DNA of 64,000 nucleotides from Eubacteriaceae bacterium CHKCI004 (GCA_900016875.1 FCNR01000053.1:33953-97952); one strand, 5' to 3'. Positions 53,736 to 62,593 are shown, numbered from the stretch's first letter. Notes: generated by a model from the letters alone, not told the origin. Made by a program: numbers and translations.

Positions 53736-54443
53736 TCAATTTTCTTCCCACACGCAGTTCATAAAGTTGTGCTGCAGCTCTTTATAATATGTCCGGCTGA
53801 CGGGAATCTTTGAACCGTCAGACAGGGTGCAGGTCTGCCGGTTCATGGTGACGATATGCCGGCAGTTGACCAGAAAACTGCGGTGGGAGAAACTGAACCA
53901 GCTTTCGGTATTGTCTTTCAGGGCGTTCAGTTTTTCCGGCGTTCTGTAAATGGTTTCTCTCGTATGGATCTCCGTGTTCCGCAGTACCCGTTCCATGTAA
54001 AGGATGTCCTTCTGCGGAATTCGCGCGGTGGTTTTTCCAAACTGGATGGCGAGATAAAAACGGCCAAGTTCCTCCAGGCGTGCAATCGCTTTTTGCAGCG
54101 CTTTCGGGAGATAAGTGTCTGTCTGACTTTTCAGAATGAAATATATGTGGGAGGATTCATATACCTGCGAGGCATAGTCAACATAATTAGTGATATAAAT
54201 AATCTGGCAGTCAGGCAGCAAAGAAGTAATGTTTTTTGCCGTCTGGATTCCGGAGGAACCCTGTAGTTCAATATCCATAAATACGATATGAGGCTCAAAC
54301 TGGCGTTCTCTGACGGCAGCGAGAATATCAGAATCATCGGAAAAGGAAAAAATCTGTGCTTCCATAGGGCTATACTGTTTAATTTTCTGGCATATTTCTT
54401 CGGATGTAATAGGATTATCTTCACAGACAGCGATTGTCAGCAT
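53736..54443 (-). CDS. LytTR-family response regulator
   Basis: The 235-residue regulator has a receiver domain (AVCEDN, phospho-acceptor Asp in IVFMDIEL, lysine in FILKSQ). The C-terminal LytTR DNA-binding domain contains RIPQKDILYMERVLRNTEIHT and FSFSHRSFLVNCRHI. GAGGAG precedes ATG 54443. It lies downstream of a kinase pair and would receive their signal. Confidence 0.92.
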   Translation of the reverse strand: MLTIAVCEDNPITSEEICQKIKQYSPMEAQIFSFSDDSDILAAVRERQFEPHIVFMDIELQGSSGIQTAKNITSLLPDCQIIYITNYVDYASQVYESSHIYFILKSQTDTYLPKALQKAIARLEELGRFYLAIQFGKTTARIPQKDILYMERVLRNTEIHTRETIYRTPEKLNALKDNTESWFSFSHRSFLVNCRHIVTMNRQTCTLSDGSKIPVSRTYYKELQHNFMNCVWEEN

Positions 54444-54632
54444 GAAAAAACTCCTCTCTGTCTCATTTTCGAGATGAATATGCAGAAAATGGAATGAAAC
54501 GGCTGTCATGAGGCGCCCGGACTGAAAACATTACATTTACTGCATTTTTTTCATCAACAAAATAATAATCTTTATTATACAAGATTTTTAATATATATGA
54601 AACAGAAAAAATGCCATAATTATTTCACGTTT

Positions 54633-55508
54633 TTACAGGAAGTGTTGGATATATTTCTCTGCTTTTTCCAGATCTCCTTTTTGCAAAAGGATAGAGATGA
54701 CCTGAAGGTGACCGGCAATATCATGATTCTGCTTCCGTAGCAGAAGATTTTTCTCCTGAATATCTTTAAAATCAGCTATGTTTTGCTCAAGAATTTTTTG
54801 TTTCTTTCTGTGCAGATGAAAGTCTTTCAGTATCTGCCGGGCTTCAAGGAGTCCCTGTTCAAATAGCACAGAGGCAAGGAAAAGTCCCAGGAACACAAAA
54901 ATCCAGCCGCTGGAGCCCAGCTGCTCCAAAAAAGCGTAAAGTACGCCGGTACCGATGAAGAAAGCAACCAGTCCAAGCTTGATCAGAATCAGCAGATTCA
55001 TTTTCTGCACATAGGTATTCCAGAGCCAGATGGCGAAAGGAGTAAAAATCGCCTGCACGATTACCGGAGGGAAGATGAAGAGAAACAGGCGGATGGGATC
55101 ATTTTCCGGCGCTATGGTATTGGAAGATGTATTCAGATCCAGATGAAGAGCATAACTGATCACATAATAGACCATTCCCATATTCAGCTCTATGCAGCTG
55201 GCATAAAGAAGAACAAACAGATTATTCTCGATGTGCCGGAACAAACTGCCGCGGTATAAAAGCATGCTGGCAAGAAAAGGGGGGAGCAGCAGTATTATTT
55301 TATAGGAGGCCGTGGTGATTTCTCCAGTCAGCAATGTATAAATAATGGGAAGCAGCATAAATGGCAGACTAAACAAAAAAGAGTGCCTGACATGGGAGCG
55401 CGGCGTCATAGTTTTGCTGATGTAAAAAAATACGGACGACAGGTAAATGATATGGGAGCCGATAAAGGCCGCGGTGAATATTTGAGAAGAAGATAAATGC
55501 AGTGTCAT
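54633..55508 (-). CDS. Split sensor kinase A: membrane sensor with phospho-acceptor helix only
   Basis: The 291-residue protein has about seven membrane segments, a coiled linker and the histidine box RKQNHDIAGHLQ at about 257-268. It stops 23 residues later, before any ATPase domain. It would need the GHKL ATPase of the gene just upstream (55524) to be phosphorylated. Paralogues are at 56970 and 58437. AAAGGAAT precedes the ATG. Confidence 0.8.
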   Translation of the reverse strand: MTLHLSSSQIFTAAFIGSHIIYLSSVFFYISKTMTPRSHVRHSFLFSLPFMLLPIIYTLLTGEITTASYKIILLLPPFLASMLLYRGSLFRHIENNLFVLLYASCIELNMGMVYYVISYALHLDLNTSSNTIAPENDPIRLFLFIFPPVIVQAIFTPFAIWLWNTYVQKMNLLILIKLGLVAFFIGTGVLYAFLEQLGSSGWIFVFLGLFLASVLFEQGLLEARQILKDFHLHRKKQKILEQNIADFKDIQEKNLLLRKQNHDIAGHLQVISILLQKGDLEKAEKYIQHFL

Positions 55509-55523
55509 GGCAGATTCCTTTCA

Positions 55524-56390
55524 TCAGGTATAATCAATCATAATGTCAGAAACAAAAATGTTCTTGTGATCCTGCCACCGGCAGGCGCCGTCCCGTTTTC
55601 TGACGATTTCTTCAATGATCGACAGACCAAGCCCGTGATAAAATGTATCGGACTTTGTGGTTTTATGATCAAAAACTGTGTCTGGATTTTTTGCATTTTC
55701 CATATGAATAAAAAGAAAATTCCCTTTATATGTAATGGAAAGATTCAAAAAAGGCGTCTCCTGCCCGGAAGTCTCACAGCTCTCAATGCCGTTATTCAAA
55801 AGATTGAAAAACAGGCTGATAAATGTGGGGGCCGGAATCCCGATCTCCTGTGGAAGAAGAATATCACAGGAAAATGCGATGCCCAGATTCTCACATTCCG
55901 TCTCTTTTCCGTGCAGGATCACATCGAGTATATCGTTATCGCAGTAATGTTTATATCGTACACTCTGAAAAGACGAAGAAAAATCACCGCAGGCATTGCG
56001 GGCGTCCTCCAGTCGGTCTTCCTCCAGCAGCCGCTCGATCAGCCGCAGATGCTCCCGCACATCCTCCATCTGCCTCTCCATGCCCGCCTGAGACGCGCGG
56101 AGCCCCTGCTCCTGCCGAAGCGCCGTCCGGCGCTGCATCTCCAGATATTCCACGTTGATTTTCGCGTAAAATTCCCGCAGAGAAACAAAAATAAAAACCA
56201 CAATAAACAATATGATGCTGATATAGATAAAAAAGAACAGTACAATGGAAATGTGCGTCCGGTACACATAAAGATAATAGGCGAAAATGAAAAGGGGCAC
56301 CGTCAAAAGTAGCGCCGCCAGTATCACACCGGCCCGCCGGAAAAAAATCGAGTGTTTTGTCGTATCTTTATCTTTTACGTCTTTTTGCAT
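55524..56390 (-). CDS. Split sensor kinase A: GHKL ATPase partner
   Basis: The 288-residue protein has two membrane segments, a coiled coil, a degenerate histidine-box helix (QMEDVREHLRLIERLL, glutamate where histidine is expected) and a complete GHKL ATPase domain. The N box is LFFNLLNNGIESC and the G box YHGLGLSIIEEIV. It is the first gene of an operon with the sensor and probably the LytTR regulator. CAGGAGG precedes ATG 56390. Confidence 0.82.
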   Translation of the reverse strand: MQKDVKDKDTTKHSIFFRRAGVILAALLLTVPLFIFAYYLYVYRTHISIVLFFFIYISIILFIVVFIFVSLREFYAKINVEYLEMQRRTALRQEQGLRASQAGMERQMEDVREHLRLIERLLEEDRLEDARNACGDFSSSFQSVRYKHYCDNDILDVILHGKETECENLGIAFSCDILLPQEIGIPAPTFISLFFNLLNNGIESCETSGQETPFLNLSITYKGNFLFIHMENAKNPDTVFDHKTTKSDTFYHGLGLSIIEEIVRKRDGACRWQDHKNIFVSDIMIDYT

Positions 56391-56677
56391 GAAAAACCTC
56401 CTGAGTACGAAGGGCAGGGCCTTCAAAGAGTGATGGTGTTACTTGTAAAAGTATTTTGTGTTAGCATTATTATAATGGATATCTGGAAAAGAGGAAAGGG
56501 AAAACAGGAAGGGAGAAAATCGGAAAAAGGAAGCAGAGAAAACCGGGAAAGGTGGTATATTTCTTCTGTCACTGAAACAAAGTATGTGATATACTTATAA
56601 AGAAAAGACTATAGCAGAGAAATAGAAACGAAAATGGCACGCAGCCTGAAAACAAATGTAAAAATATGGGAAATATA

Positions 56678-56757
56678 TTGTTATAGAAATAAAAATATTA
56701 TAAAATAAATATTGTCCATCAGGACAATACCCGGGCAAGCGGGGAAAGGAGGACAAG
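56678..56757 (+). promoter_or_regulatory. Promoter and hairpin leader of micro-gene 1
   Basis: TTGTTA (56678), 17 bases, TAAAAT (56701). The leader has ATTGTCC-ATCA-GGACAAT (56711-56728), then ACCCGGGCAAGCGGGG forming a second hairpin, then AAAGGAGG. Related leaders occur at 58107 and 60507. Confidence 0.7.
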
Positions 56758-56895
56758 ATGGAAGAGATGACAGTTTTGGAAATGCAGAGATTTTTGAACC
56801 AACAGTATGCAGAAGGCAAAACAGAGCTGGAAGCTCTCAGAAATTTAATGGCAATTTTGGGATTGACCTATCCACAAACAGAAAAAGATAAATGA
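56758..56895 (+). CDS. Micro-gene 1 (45 aa)
   Basis: The product MEEMTVLEMQRFLNQQ... is a soluble, probably two-helix protein. It has a strong AAAGGAGG site, its own promoter and its own terminator. Paralogous gene organisation at 58156 and 60558 supports expression. It shows no export signal or cysteines, so it is unlikely to be a secreted pheromone in simple form. Confidence 0.65.
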   Translation: MEEMTVLEMQRFLNQQYAEGKTELEALRNLMAILGLTYPQTEKDK

Positions 56896-56909
56896 ATAAA
56901 AAATACATA

Positions 56910-56944
56910 AAGAGAGCGGACTTGCCGCCGCTCTCTTTGTTTTA
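56910..56944 (+). terminator. Terminator of micro-gene 1
   Basis: AAAGAGAGCGG pairs with CCGCTCTCTTT, followed by GTTTT. On the other strand it can also end the kinase gene at 56970. Confidence 0.8.
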
Positions 56945-56969
56945 CACAATTCCAATCGCAATAACCCGG

Positions 56970-57851
56970 TTACAATAATTTCAATAGCTCACGAATATAT
57001 TCTTTCGTCTCCTTCGTTTTCCCTTCAGCAAGAAGGTAGGAGACTGTCTGCAGATGACCGGCAATATCGTGATTCTGCCGGCGAAGATGAAGATTCCGTT
57101 CCCGCACTGCCTTATAACTCTGAAGATTTTCATCGAGAACTTCCTGTTCCGCCCGGTGCACATGCAAAAGCAGGCGCATCTGCCGTATCCCCCGAAAGAA
57201 AAGAAGAATAGAAAAAAACGTTCCCAGAAAGACGAAGATCCATCCGATCCTGCCCATAAATTGCGGAAAAACATACAAAACACCGCTGCCGGACAGCGAC
57301 GTGGCCAGCACAAGCTGAATCAGTATCTTTAAATTGATATACTGAACAGCCTTCTGCCAGAGACGAATGAAAAAAGGCATAAAAAGTACCTGCACCACGA
57401 TGGGCAGACAGATAAATACCAGCAAATCCACAGGATTATCCCGCGGAACAACAGGATCCAGGAAGGAATGAATCTCCCGATGAAAAAGAAATATCAGAGG
57501 ATAATACAAAATCGTCGCGACAAACTCAACGATTCCCAGGCAGATCACGATAAAAAAATAATTACCCATCCGCCGCCAGAAACGCGTCCCGTAAAGCAAC
57601 CCGTTCGCCGCCAAAGCAACACAGTAAAAAACAATCTTGAAAAAAGGCGACTGCGCGTCACCGGTAATCCCTGTATACAAAAGAAGAATCCCCAGAAAAG
57701 GAAGACTGCAAAGAAAAGGTTTCCTCACAAAAAAACGCGGAGAAAGCGTTCGGCTGAAAAAGAAAACCATGGAGGCGGCATAGCACAGGTGGGCAAACAG
57801 GTAGATTAAAGTGTAAATCTGTGATGTTGAGATGAAGAGTGTGGATGGCAA
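56970..57851 (-). CDS. Split sensor kinase B: membrane sensor with phospho-acceptor helix only
   Basis: The 293-residue protein has six or seven membrane segments and the box RRQNHDIAGHLQTVSYLL at the C-terminus. It ends before any ATPase domain and has no ATPase partner directly beside it. The start is TTG 57851 with AAAGGAGG upstream; no ATG fits. It may use one of the two GHKL partners encoded at 55524 or 59364. Confidence 0.8.
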   Translation of the reverse strand: MPSTLFISTSQIYTLIYLFAHLCYAASMVFFFSRTLSPRFFVRKPFLCSLPFLGILLLYTGITGDAQSPFFKIVFYCVALAANGLLYGTRFWRRMGNYFFIVICLGIVEFVATILYYPLIFLFHREIHSFLDPVVPRDNPVDLLVFICLPIVVQVLFMPFFIRLWQKAVQYINLKILIQLVLATSLSGSGVLYVFPQFMGRIGWIFVFLGTFFSILLFFRGIRQMRLLLHVHRAEQEVLDENLQSYKAVRERNLHLRRQNHDIAGHLQTVSYLLAEGKTKETKEYIRELLKLL

Positions 57852-58073
57852 AGGGCGGCCTCCTTTCTTTATAATAATGGAAATGTATGGGCTGTAAAAA
57901 ATATGCGCGGTTTACATTTCATTTTATTATAAAAGATAAGAGAGAAAATAGAAATACCCCGGCAATATATTTTACATTTTATGTGCCGTGTGAGGGAATC
58001 TGTGATATAGTTACTGTAAAGAATGGTTTAAAAAAGAAAAAGAAAATAGAATGTAAAAAAATGTAAAAAATGG

Positions 58074-58155
58074 TTGAAAATGTAATTTTTGTAGTATATA
58101 ATCAGCTTACCTTTGTAAAGAGGTAATACCCGGGAGACCGGAGAAAGGAGGAAAA
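58074..58155 (+). promoter_or_regulatory. Promoter and hairpin leader of micro-gene 2
   Basis: TTGAAA (58074), 17 bases, TATAAT (58097). The leader has TTACCT-N8-AGGTAA (58107-58126), then TACCCGGGAGACCGG with a CCGG-GAGA-CCGG hairpin, then AAAGGAGG. The 57852-58073 stretch is AT-rich and shows no gene. Confidence 0.72.
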
Positions 58156-58299
58156 ATGCAGGAGAATATGACAGATAAGCAGTTGGAAGTAATTTTGAAT
58201 TTAGTGGCTGACAAATTTGAATCATGCGAGAATATGGAAGAAGTGAAGAAGGCCGTTGATGATGTGAGAAAAATGGCCAAAAAAGAAAAAACAGAGTGA
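58156..58299 (+). CDS. Micro-gene 2 (47 aa)
   Basis: The product MQENMTDKQLEVILNL... is charged and helical. Its start region (NMTDKQ) parallels micro-gene 3 (IMTEKE) and micro-gene 1 (EMTVLE). It is convergent with kinase sensor C. Confidence 0.68.
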   Translation: MQENMTDKQLEVILNLVADKFESCENMEEVKKAVDDVRKMAKKEKTE

Positions 58300-58329
58300 T
58301 AAAATAATGAAACGTACTATTATCAAATA

Positions 58330-58418
58330 AGGCAGGAAAGCGTACCGTCCTCTCAAAATCAGATGAAGATTTTGTTGATTAAGAGAGCGGGGAGTTTTCC
58401 TGTCTTATTTTTTGTAAA
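58330..58418 (+). terminator. Terminator of micro-gene 2
   Basis: A long branched hairpin with outer arms AGGCAGGAAA and TTTTCCTGTCT, followed by a T run. Confidence 0.6.
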
Positions 58419-58436
58419 AAATATTCTAATCATCAG

Positions 58437-59324
58437 TCACCCCATCCCCTGCTTCAACTCCTCAATATAGCGAAGCGCTTCCTCCGTTTTTCCTTCCGCT
58501 ATGAGGTATGAGACGGCCTGCATATGTCCGGACATATCGTGATTCTGTTTGCGGAGCTGCAAGCTGTCATTTTGCTGCTTTTCAAAATCTTCCAGGTGCT
58601 GTTTCAGCAGTTTCTGTTCTTTTTCTCGGAAGTAAGATTGACGGAACAGTTTCTGGAGCTGTATGACGCCCCGGAAGAATACGACCACGGAGACGAGAAG
58701 GCAGAGGAAGGCCAGGATCCATCCGGGGCGGCCGAGCAGGTTCGGAAAAATGTATGGGAATCCGCTGAAGCTGATAAATGTCAGAAGACCGAATTGGATG
58801 ACAATCTTCAGATTGATTTTGCTTAAGTATTTTTTCCATACGATAATGGCCAGGGGCGTCAGAAGGAACTGGATGATGACAAAAGGAATCCCGGTGATAC
58901 ATAATTTCTGAATATCCTTGGGATCAGCAAGGCTGTTGGGGATAAACGGGATGCCGAACCAGAGTTCAAGGATGCCGAAACAGTATATGTAAGCCAGAAT
59001 ATTTTCTGCCAGTAACGAATAGGCGACGCCGAAGAAAAAGTTTCCGATTCGCTGCATGATTTTGTCCCTGTACAGTATCATACAGGCCAGAAACATGGAA
59101 CCGTACAGAAAGAAAATGTGAGCGGGAGAGTGTACTTCTCCGGTAATCACTTTGTAGCAGACCGGAATCAGCAGAAATGGCAGATTCTGCAGCGCCGGAT
59201 GTATCTGCGTAAAACGAGGAGTCAGGGTGCGCCTGTAATAAAACAGGACGGAGGCCTCGTTTAAAGCGTGAGTCACGGCAAAAAATATAAAATAAAATTC
59301 GAAGGGAGAGGTTTTCGGAAACAT
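58437..59324 (-). CDS. Split sensor kinase C: membrane sensor with phospho-acceptor helix only
   Basis: The 295-residue protein has the same layout as the other two sensors: membrane segments, coiled linker and RKQNHDMSGHMQAVSYLI near the end. It ends without an ATPase domain. GGAG precedes ATG 59324. Its partner at 59364 is immediately upstream in the same operon. Confidence 0.82.
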   Translation of the reverse strand: MFPKTSPFEFYFIFFAVTHALNEASVLFYYRRTLTPRFTQIHPALQNLPFLLIPVCYKVITGEVHSPAHIFFLYGSMFLACMILYRDKIMQRIGNFFFGVAYSLLAENILAYIYCFGILELWFGIPFIPNSLADPKDIQKLCITGIPFVIIQFLLTPLAIIVWKKYLSKINLKIVIQFGLLTFISFSGFPYIFPNLLGRPGWILAFLCLLVSVVVFFRGVIQLQKLFRQSYFREKEQKLLKQHLEDFEKQQNDSLQLRKQNHDMSGHMQAVSYLIAEGKTEEALRYIEELKQGMG

Positions 59325-59363
59325 GGATACTCCTTTCTGTGAGATACGTTTAAAAGCGGGACG

Positions 59364-60233
59364 CTACCGATAGCGCAGCATGATGTCGGAGACAAAAGAG
59401 GTCTGTCTGTCCTGCCAATGGCAGGAACCGTCCCGCTGCCCGGCGATTTCTTCGAGGATGAGGAGGCCGAGACCGTGGGAAAATGTATCGGCTTTTGTGG
59501 AAGAATGTGAGAAAACGGTCGCCGGATTCTTTGCATTTTCCATGTGAAGCAACAGATAATCGCCCTTGTAATTGACAGAAAGCTTCAGAAAAAGAGACTC
59601 CTGTCCGGAAGAGCTGCATCCCTCGATACCATTATTTAAAAGATTGACAAACAGGCTGATCAGCACCGGAGCCGGAAGATTCATTTGCTCAGGCAAAAGA
59701 ATATGGCAGGTAAATGCAATGTGCAGCAGGTCACATTCCTCTTTTTTCGTGTGAAGAATCACATCAACGATATCGTTTCGGCAGTAATGACGATACCGGG
59801 TCTTTTGATAATAAGAAGACAGTTTGGAGCAGAGCTGACAGGCTTCCTTTTCCTGGCCGGAACGCAGCAGGTGCTCCAGCTCATTTAACTGAGACAAGGC
59901 AGCATTCATCCGCTGCTGCATCTGTTCTCTGGCATGGATCAGAAGCTGCTCCTGCCGTTTGGCGGCAGTTTCCTGTGTCTGCAGATAATCATTGTCGATT
60001 TTCTTATAATATTCCTTTAAGGAAATGTACACATAAACACCGATAAAAAAGATAGGAATGGAATACACCAGAGTAGAAATGTACACCAGAGTATAATCCT
60101 GTTCTGTAAAAGCCTGATAGGTGTAAAAGTAAAAAATGATCAGAGCGGCTGCAGTGATTAGCGACAGGACTGTGAAAAGAAGACATTTTATTAAACGATT
60201 TTTTTGTTTTTGATGTTTTGATATGGATTTCAT
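59364..60233 (-). CDS. Split sensor kinase C: GHKL ATPase partner
   Basis: The roughly 289-residue protein has two membrane segments, a coiled coil, a degenerate acceptor helix without histidine (NAALSQLNELEHLLRSG) and a GHKL ATPase (FVNLLNNGIEGC, SHGLGLLILEEIA). The overall plan matches the protein at 55524. No response regulator follows this pair, so the LytTR regulator at 53736 may serve both. Confidence 0.82.
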   Translation of the reverse strand: MKSISKHQKQKNRLIKCLLFTVLSLITAAALIIFYFYTYQAFTEQDYTLVYISTLVYSIPIFFIGVYVYISLKEYYKKIDNDYLQTQETAAKRQEQLLIHAREQMQQRMNAALSQLNELEHLLRSGQEKEACQLCSKLSSYYQKTRYRHYCRNDIVDVILHTKKEECDLLHIAFTCHILLPEQMNLPAPVLISLFVNLLNNGIEGCSSSGQESLFLKLSVNYKGDYLLLHMENAKNPATVFSHSSTKADTFSHGLGLLILEEIAGQRDGSCHWQDRQTSFVSDIMLRYR

Positions 60234-60476
60234 ATGATTTTTACATCCTCTCATATGGAAATAATGCTTCTGGCAATATCTATAAAATTTCAGAAAATAT
60301 CTTAAAAAGATTATATATGAATCTGGGGCAGCTTTGCAAGGAGAGAACGACGGCAGTGGAAAATTGGCATAATTATACAGTAGATTTTTATGTTAGGAAA
60401 GAAATATTTGTGTTATACTTTACATATACAAACAAAATACGAAATTGTAAAAATAAAACAATTATGTAAAAAACAG

Positions 60477-60557
60477 TTGTTTGCATAGCAGCTGTGAGAT
60501 ATAATTGTATTGTTTTTAAGGAAGACAATACCCGGGAGACCGGAGAGGGGAGGAAAA
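60477..60557 (+). promoter_or_regulatory. Promoter and hairpin leader of micro-gene 3
   Basis: TTGTTT (60477), 17 bases, TATAAT (60500). GTATTGT and ACAATAC (60507-60531) form the first inverted repeat, whose left arm overlaps the predicted transcription start. Then comes the same CCGG-GAGA-CCGG hairpin and GGGGAGG. Confidence 0.7.
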
Positions 60558-60716
60558 ATGAGTGATATAATGACAGAAAAAGAAATGCAGACGGTTAAAA
60601 TGTCCACGTTATATCAGTTACGGCTGATAATTGCCAACGGAGAAAAAGAGGAATATACGAAGGACGAAATCGTTGAACTTCTGGATAAGATAGCAATGGC
60701 AAAAGAACAGGAATAG
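60558..60716 (+). CDS. Micro-gene 3 (52 aa)
   Basis: The product MSDIMTEKEMQTVKMS... is helical and cytoplasmic. It is divergent from the GHKL partner gene at 59364 and has its own promoter, leader and terminator. Confidence 0.68.
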   Translation: MSDIMTEKEMQTVKMSTLYQLRLIIANGEKEEYTKDEIVELLDKIAMAKEQE

Positions 60717-60756
60717 CAGAAAATAAAGGTACTATACATATGATAAAGATAGAACA

Positions 60757-60800
60757 GGAGCAGAAAAATCTGAAAGCTGTATTTTTCTGCTCCGTTTTTT
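60757..60800 (+). terminator. Terminator of micro-gene 3
   Basis: GGAGCAGAAAAAT pairs perfectly with ATTTTTCTGCTCC, followed by GTTTTTT. Confidence 0.92.
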
Positions 60801-60814
60801 AGTGTTCATATTTT

Positions 60815-60880
60815 CTCCTTTCCTGACGTATCTGCTGCGTCAATCCTAAGTGATTTGGAAGTTTACTTCCAAACTTTATC
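60815..60880 (-). repeat. Leader repeat with hairpin and TTTGGAAGT palindrome, chromosomal copy
   Basis: GACGTA-N5-TGCGTC and TTTGGAAGT-N2-ACTTCCAAA match the ICE copy at 46337-46400. No matching gene follows on the minus strand: the short frame after GGAG overlaps a terminator. It looks like an orphaned leader. Confidence 0.7.
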
Positions 60881-60958
60881 GCTCTTATGTAATTACAGTT
60901 TATCTGCCAGGGCAGCGGCCCGGGCGCAGCCGTCTGTTTATTTCATTCACCCCCCGAT

Positions 60959-61080
60959 TGATTTTGTAGTGTTGTGATATTATAATCATAACAAGAATGA
61001 AACAAAAAACAAGTACGCACATTTAAGTATGGTACTTACACTGGAGATATATACTTACAATAAAGTGATATACTTACCTG
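60959..61080 (+). promoter_or_regulatory. Promoter and repeated operator motif of the HxlR relic
   Basis: TTGATT, 17 bases, TATAAT is followed by three (G/A)TACTTAC motifs, the kind of site bound by HxlR-family regulators. Together they suggest a once autoregulated HxlR gene. Confidence 0.5.
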
Positions 61081-61133
61081 TAGGTGAATATTCAGCCGCA
61101 GGTGTGGGCATGTGAAAGAGGAGGAAGAAAATA

Positions 61134-61322
61134 TGGGAGAGATGCATTTCCAATGAAACTCTCAGCTCAACGCTGAAAGAACTGGAAGCGGATAAGCTGG
61201 TTCATCGGGAGGAGTATCCGCAGATTCCGCCTAAGGTGGAGTACAGTCTAACGGAGCGGGGCAAATCTCTTATCCCGAGTCTGGACGGAATGTGCGAGTG
61301 GGGAGATAAAAATCGCCTGTAA
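61134..61322 (+). pseudogene. HxlR-family regulator, N-terminally truncated
   Basis: The frame encodes ISNETLSSTLKELEADKLVH followed by a segment with PPKVEYSLTERG, the second half of the HxlR winged helix. The first half, including the CPxxxxL region, is missing and there is no proper start. A short deletion after the ribosome-binding site GAGGAGG at 61120 could explain it. Confidence 0.75.
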
Positions 61323-61370
61323 ATAAAAGGGCAGTCCTTGTGCTGTCGGAGAGAAGAAAGGAGAAATTGT

Positions 61371-62507
61371 ATGAAACAACAAAATGCAGTAAAAACCTTT
61401 GCCATACTGACAATCTTTCTGTTGGCGGTCTTTGGTACATTTCTTATGGCTAAGCCCGTGCAGGCATCGGAATCCGGACAGGTTACGGTGACCGGAGAGC
61501 GTTATTACAGCAAGGCCTGGAGGATTCTCGAGCTTGTCAATCAGGAGAGAGCAAAAGCAGGGCTTCCGGCGCTTGTCATGGACAGAGATCTTCTGGACGC
61601 CGCCATGCAGAGAGCTTTCGAGATTTCCGTGAATTTCAGTCATACAAGACCGAATGGAGAAAAGTTCCAGTCGGCATTTGAAGCCTCACGCTGGGCCATG
61701 GGCGAAAATATCGCTGCCGGCAATACTTCTCCGGAGGCCGCTATGGAGGCCTGGATGAATTCTGACGGGCACCGCTCCAATATTTTGGACAGAGATTTCG
61801 TGTGTATCGGCGTCGGCGCAGTGAATGTAAACGGGAAATATTATTGGGTACAATGCTTCGGCGGCACTTTGAAAGAAACCGCGTCCCGGAACAACTATCA
61901 GGACGGAAGGGCATCTGCGCATATTTCCTTCGACCAGACGCTCGCATCGGTTCGTCTGTGCGTCAATAAAAATGTACTGTATCTGGGGGGCACAGCGAAA
62001 GCATCTCTGTGCTTCGAAGATGTGCTGGGCGAGGTGCCGGTTGCCAATGATACGCTCCTCTTCCAGAGTTCCAACCCGGCTGTCTGCACCGTGGACGCCG
62101 GCGGCAATATCCGGGGAGTGGGTATCGGCACAGCGGCGATCAACCTGGTCTCTCCGACTGACGGCAGTATTCTGGCTTCCGCAAATGTAACGGTGACCCT
62201 GGATTTAAAAGAGACATCCATCAAGAAGCTGACCGCCGGTAAAAAGAAAGTAACTGTCAGATGGAAAAAGCAGAGGAAGAACACAGACGGCTACGAAATC
62301 CAGTATTCCACAAACAAAAAATTCAAAAAAGCCGTCAAAACGGTAACGGTTAAGAACAACAAAAAGAATATAAAGACCATCAAAAAGCTGAAACGCGGAA
62401 AGAAATATTATGTGCGTATCCGCACTTACAAAGATGTGTTTTCCAGCGGACAGACCATTCGCGTGTATTCTGACTGGTCGAAGAAGAAGAGTGTGAAGGT
62501 GAGATAA
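61371..62507 (+). CDS. Secreted CAP-domain protein with BIG2 and Fn3-like domains
   Basis: The 378-residue protein has a signal peptide ending at VQAS and a CAP/SCP domain (LDAAMQRAFEISVNFSHTRPNG, MGENIAAG, WMNSDGHRSNIL). A bacterial Ig-like domain follows (ALLFQSSNPAVCTV-like strand pattern), then a basic fibronectin III-like domain (KVTVRWKKQRKNTDGYEIQYST). ATG 61371 has AAAGGAG upstream. Its role outside the cell is unknown. Confidence 0.85.
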   Translation: MKQQNAVKTFAILTIFLLAVFGTFLMAKPVQASESGQVTVTGERYYSKAWRILELVNQERAKAGLPALVMDRDLLDAAMQRAFEISVNFSHTRPNGEKFQSAFEASRWAMGENIAAGNTSPEAAMEAWMNSDGHRSNILDRDFVCIGVGAVNVNGKYYWVQCFGGTLKETASRNNYQDGRASAHISFDQTLASVRLCVNKNVLYLGGTAKASLCFEDVLGEVPVANDTLLFQSSNPAVCTVDAGGNIRGVGIGTAAINLVSPTDGSILASANVTVTLDLKETSIKKLTAGKKKVTVRWKKQRKNTDGYEIQYSTNKKFKKAVKTVTVKNNKKNIKTIKKLKRGKKYYVRIRTYKDVFSSGQTIRVYSDWSKKKSVKVR

Positions 62508-62593
62508 TATAATTGTACCAGAAGGGATGGATAAGAATTTGGGCAAAAAATATGGTTGGAGGATTATAGATTTAAGGTATTAAAAAGAATCGG

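Noticed and set aside
56758..60716. Micro-genes as agr- or GG-type secreted pheromone precursors
   Set aside because: No double-glycine leader, no cysteine for a thiolactone, no signal peptide, and no AgrB-like protease or peptide exporter nearby.
60720..60812. Short minus-strand frame after the chromosomal leader repeat
   Set aside because: About 25 codons that run through the perfect terminator of micro-gene 3; not a credible gene.
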